Below are positions 7,196 to 9,290 of a DNA stretch of 9,290 nucleotides, in pieces. This DNA is from Bacteroidota bacterium. Lineage in GTDB: Bacteria > Bacteroidota > Bacteroidia > Bacteroidales > JAAYUG01. The position numbers were made by a program, and so were the translations under genes. The stretch spans positions 1 through 9,290 of the forward strand of contig JAKAMP010000073.1 of NCBI GenBank assembly GCA_021812865.1, read 5' to 3'. Positions within the stretch are counted from its first letter, which is position 1; every line of letters starts with the position of its first letter. The notes beneath the pieces were generated by a model. The model was not told the origin of the DNA and did not search any database. It saw only the letters and a program-made list of their open reading frames with translations.

Positions 7196-7226
7196 CGGAA
7201 AGAAATCCCTGGTTACATTCTTTCCG
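7196..7226 (-). repeat. perfect inverted repeat across the argS stop codon
   Basis: CGGAAAGAA (7196-7204) pairs with TTCTTTCCG (7218-7226), a perfect 9-bp stem around a 13-base loop that contains the argS TAA (7213-7215). No T-run follows the stem on the minus strand, so it is not a classical intrinsic terminator. It could be a 3'-end processing or stabilising hairpin of argS mRNA, or a weak terminator. Confidence 0.5.
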
Positions 7227-9006
7227 GAACCTCGATACCCAGCAGGTACATGCCAAAAGAAATGACCCGCCCGGTACATTCAGACAAGATGAGTCTGAAG
7301 TTAACCAGATCGGGGGTTTCGGCCTTCAGAATGGAATATTCATGGTAGAACTGGTTATATTCCTTTGACAGGTCGTAGATATAGTTCGCTACCAAGGAAG
7401 GATTGAACGTTTCTGCAGCTTCCTTTACAACCTCAGGAAACTGGCATAGGTTCCTGATCAGGTCATTTTCCTTGTCGTTCATTTCAATGCTGAGATTAAG
7501 GGACTGAGAGGAAGATATTGTCTGTTCAGCAGACTTATTTCTCAGCGAGTTGATACGGGCAAAGGTATACTGTATAAAAGGACCTGTATTCCCGTTAAAA
7601 TCAATGGACTCTTTGGGGTCGAAGGTCATGTTCTTGCGGGGATCGACTTTCAGGATGAAGTATTTGAGCGCACCCAAACCTACTGCACGGTAAATTCTTT
7701 TTGAATCCTCTTCAGAAAAGCCGTCGAGTTTGCCGAGCTCAAGGGACATGAGCCTTGCGGTTTCCACCATTTCTGCGATAAGGTCATCGGCATCCACTAC
7801 CGTACCTTCCCTCGATTTCATTTTACCTTCTGGCAGTTCAACCATGCCATATGAAAGATGATGAAGATTTTTGCCCCACGAGAAACCCAGTTTCTGCATG
7901 ATCAGGGAGAGAACCTGGAAATGATAATTCTGCTCATTCCCTACCACGTATATGATTTCGTCTATGGGATACTCAACAAACCGCTGGTGGGCCGTGCCGA
8001 TATCCTGCGTAATATACACCGAAGTACCGTCGGAGCGAAGCAGTGCTTTCTGGTCAAGTCCTTCGGCCGTAAGGTCAATCCATACAGAGTTATCGGGTTT
8101 CCTGAAAAACACACCTTTCTCCAGACCTTCAGCAATAAGTTGTTTACCAAGTAGATATGTCTCAGATTCGTGATAAATCTTGTCGAAATTAACGCCGAGT
8201 TCCTTATAGGTAACATCAAAGCCATTGTACACCCATTGGTTCATGATTTTCCACAGGCTCAGGGTTTCTTCATCCCTGGCTTCCCATTTGCGGAGCATCT
8301 CCTGAGCTTCAAGAAGGACAGGGGCTTTGTTTTCAGCCTCTTCCCTGGGCATTCCCCCGGCCACCAATTCCTCAATCTGTTTTTTATATTCTTTATCGAA
8401 CATTACGTAGAAATCACCTACGAGGTGGTCGCCTTTTTCGCCCGAGGATTCAGGAGTCCTGCCATCCCCCCACTTTTTCCAGGCAAGCATGGACTTGCAG
8501 ATATGAATGCCCCTGTCATTTACCAGATTTGACTTAACCACACGGTGACCTGTGGCTTCGAGCAACCTGGAAACAGAAAAACCGAGAAGGTTATTGCGGA
8601 TATGTCCGAGGTGTAAAGGCTTATTGGTATTGGGAGAAGAATATTCAACCATCACATAACGCGGAGTTCCAGAGATGCTCGTCCCATATGCCACATCGCT
8701 GAATATCTGATGGAGCATCTCCATCCAGAATTTCCTGCTGAATCTTACATTCACGAACCCCTTGATTACCTCAAAAGCAGCCAGTTCAGGGAAATTTGAA
8801 ACCAGGTAGTTTCCAATCTCATTCCCGGTATCTTCTGGCTTTTTTCCGGAAATCTTCAGAAAGGGGAAAACCACAAGGGTAAGATCACCGTTGAATTCTT
8901 TCCTGGTCTGCTGAACCTGTACCTGTTCAGAAGGAAATTGAATTCCATAAAGTGATGCAATGGCCTGGGTCGTAGCTTTAGCAAGAAATTGTTCGATATG
9001 CGTCAT
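7213..9006 (-). CDS. argS: arginyl-tRNA synthetase
   Basis: ArgS attaches arginine to tRNA-Arg using ATP; it is a class I synthetase that needs the tRNA for amino-acid activation. The 597-residue protein has the N-terminal tRNA D-loop-binding domain (about 1-85), EYSSPNTNKPLHLGHIRNN at 121-139 containing the HIGH-type motif HLGH (132-135), GRTPESSGEKGDH in an insertion at 182-194, VVGNEQNYHFQVL at 354-366, and GKMKSREGTVVDADDLI at 394-410, where KMKSR stands for KMSKS. The C-terminal anticodon-binding DALR domain includes NTGPFIQYTFARI at 473-485 and ends GIEVPERM. The start at 9006 is supported by a TAnnTTTG box at 9042-9035, which leaves a leader of about 20 nt. It is the first gene of the minus-strand block argS-ffh-folD. 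Confidence 0.98.
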   Translation of the reverse strand: MTHIEQFLAKATTQAIASLYGIQFPSEQVQVQQTRKEFNGDLTLVVFPFLKISGKKPEDTGNEIGNYLVSNFPELAAFEVIKGFVNVRFSRKFWMEMLHQIFSDVAYGTSISGTPRYVMVEYSSPNTNKPLHLGHIRNNLLGFSVSRLLEATGHRVVKSNLVNDRGIHICKSMLAWKKWGDGRTPESSGEKGDHLVGDFYVMFDKEYKKQIEELVAGGMPREEAENKAPVLLEAQEMLRKWEARDEETLSLWKIMNQWVYNGFDVTYKELGVNFDKIYHESETYLLGKQLIAEGLEKGVFFRKPDNSVWIDLTAEGLDQKALLRSDGTSVYITQDIGTAHQRFVEYPIDEIIYVVGNEQNYHFQVLSLIMQKLGFSWGKNLHHLSYGMVELPEGKMKSREGTVVDADDLIAEMVETARLMSLELGKLDGFSEEDSKRIYRAVGLGALKYFILKVDPRKNMTFDPKESIDFNGNTGPFIQYTFARINSLRNKSAEQTISSSQSLNLSIEMNDKENDLIRNLCQFPEVVKEAAETFNPSLVANYIYDLSKEYNQFYHEYSILKAETPDLVNFRLILSECTGRVISFGMYLLGIEVPERM

Positions 9007-9034
9007 TCTGCCGGATGATTTTGATTATCGGCAG

Positions 9035-9042
9035 CAAAGATA
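9035..9042 (-). promoter_or_regulatory. TAnnTTTG -7 box, argS
   Basis: On the minus strand TATCTTTG (9042-9035) matches TAnnTTTG exactly and predicts transcription from about 9028, roughly 20 nt before the argS ATG at 9006. The usual -33 position (about 9062-9066) is only an A/T tract, part of the upstream terminator, so no -33 box is recognised. Confidence 0.5.
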
Positions 9043-9054
9043 AAATACCACAGG

Positions 9055-9095
9055 AAATAAAAAGAAAAAGTGCCATCAAATGATTGATGACACTT
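9055..9095 (-). terminator. intrinsic terminator for a transcript entering from the right
   Basis: On the minus strand AAGTGTCATCA (9095-9085) pairs with TGATGGCACTT (9078-9068) around a 6-base loop, followed by TTTCTTTTTATTT. The one imperfect position is a U-G wobble in the minus-strand RNA but a C-A clash in a plus-strand RNA, and the T-tract exists only on the minus strand. Both point to a leftward terminator. It lies upstream of argS, so it serves a transcript that starts outside the window or within 9096-9290. Confidence 0.7.
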
Positions 9096-9128
9096 AAACC
9101 TAACTAACTAACCCTAAAACTAACACCT
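9091..9128 (+). promoter_or_regulatory. A/C-rich TAAC-repeat leader
   Basis: These bases contain no G and carry repeated TAAC units (for instance at 9101, 9105, 9109 and 9121), ending CACCT directly before an ATG AAA at 9129. Unstructured G-poor leaders before ATGAAA are, as I recall, common upstream of exported-protein genes in Bacteroidota; that is from memory, not from a search. Read on the other strand it is a GTTA repeat lying just before the leftward terminator. Confidence 0.3.
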
Positions 9129-9194
9129 ATGAAAACCTTAATTAAACCCTGTTTGCTATATAATACGTTTGAAACGTTAATTTGTTGCAAGTGA
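9129..9194 (+). CDS. 21-codon ORF after the A/C-rich leader
   Basis: An ORF of 21 codons plus TGA starts MKTLIKPCLLYN and ends ETLICCK. It begins exactly at the end of the TAAC-rich leader, which makes the ATG look genuine, and lysine plus hydrophobic residues give a faint resemblance to the start of a signal peptide. There is no homology I recognise. It may be a real small peptide, the broken start of a lost exported-protein gene, or chance. Confidence 0.2.
   Translation: MKTLIKPCLLYNTFETLICCK
9165..9177. repeat. 13-bp palindrome ACGTTTGAAACGT
   Basis: ACGTTT and AAACGT form perfect inverted arms about a central G. The left arm overlaps TACGTTTG (9164-9171), an exact plus-strand TAnnTTTG match. 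It could be an operator placed over a promoter, but there is no identified gene downstream inside the window and no -33 box. Confidence 0.3.
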
Positions 9195-9212
9195 ATGACA
9201 TTTTAATATATT

Positions 9213-9290
9213 TTAACAATTGAACGGCAATTTCCACCTCCCAGGTTCACCAAATTTGAACCAAACTATACATATGTAATTTTTCATATA
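9213..9290 (-). CDS. possible 3' end of a gene entering from the right edge
   Basis: Of the three minus-strand frames, only this one is open from the edge for more than 20 codons, ending at TAA (9215-9213). Its last residues are FGEPGRWKLPFNC. If real, it would leave about 118 nt of untranslated sequence before the terminator at 9095. It also contains an internal ATG at 9287, so it could be a 24-codon ORF instead. No family is recognised. Confidence 0.15.
   Translation of the reverse strand, partial: YMKNYICIVWFKFGEPGRWKLPFNC
9244..9262. repeat. inverted repeat GGTTCA-N7-TGAACC
   Basis: Two perfect 6-bp arms (9244-9249 and 9257-9262) are separated by CCAAATT. A further 10-bp palindrome, TACATATGTA, lies at 9269-9278. 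Both are of the size of regulator-binding sites, but neither is linked to a recognised gene, and the AT-rich one could well be chance. Confidence 0.25.

Noticed and set aside
1..9290. CRISPR arrays, tRNA or rRNA genes, insertion sequences, prophage or defence genes
   Set aside because: No regularly spaced repeats, tRNA cloverleaf, transposase motifs or terminal inverted repeats were seen.

Overview
This window looks like ordinary chromosomal DNA of a member of the Bacteroidota, most likely class Bacteroidia. Four things point there. The proteins have Bacteroidota-type sequence character (FolD, Ffh, ArgS with a GKMKSREG signature, a short 244-residue AroE). Purine-rich Shine-Dalgarno sequences are largely missing before the starts. 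TAnnTTTG elements typical of the Bacteroidota -7 box lie just upstream of several genes. A ComA-family phosphosulfolactate synthase sits beside a TPR protein. The taxon is an inference from familiarity, not from a search.

Layout, left to right. Bases 1-181 hold no complete gene; a possible divergent minus-strand gene may start at 50 and leave the window. On the plus strand follow truA (182-952), a secreted YfiR/DUF4154-family protein (1077-1583) closed by a strong intrinsic terminator (1608-1644), and then a tight three-gene operon: a TPR-repeat protein (1836-3254), a phosphosulfolactate synthase homologue (3257-4039) and aroE (4051-4785). This half converges with a minus-strand block read right to left: argS (9006-7213), ffh (7094-5766) and folD (5680-4799). 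argS and ffh each have a TAnnTTTG box about 30 nt before the start codon; folD appears to depend on ffh transcription. The right edge (9007-9290) holds the argS promoter, a terminator pointing left that must serve a transcript entering from outside the window, and an A/C-rich leader followed by a 21-codon ORF.

How the genes fit together. Most are housekeeping: tRNA pseudouridylation (TruA), tRNA-Arg charging (ArgS), co-translational membrane targeting (Ffh), folate one-carbon metabolism (FolD) and aromatic amino-acid synthesis (AroE). The less ordinary parts are the ComA homologue, which makes a C3 sulfonate in families where it has been studied and has no pathway partner here; the stand-alone YfiR-like periplasmic protein; and the odd right-edge region. 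I see no mobile element, CRISPR array, rRNA or tRNA, and no defence or biosynthetic system. No wholly new system is evident.
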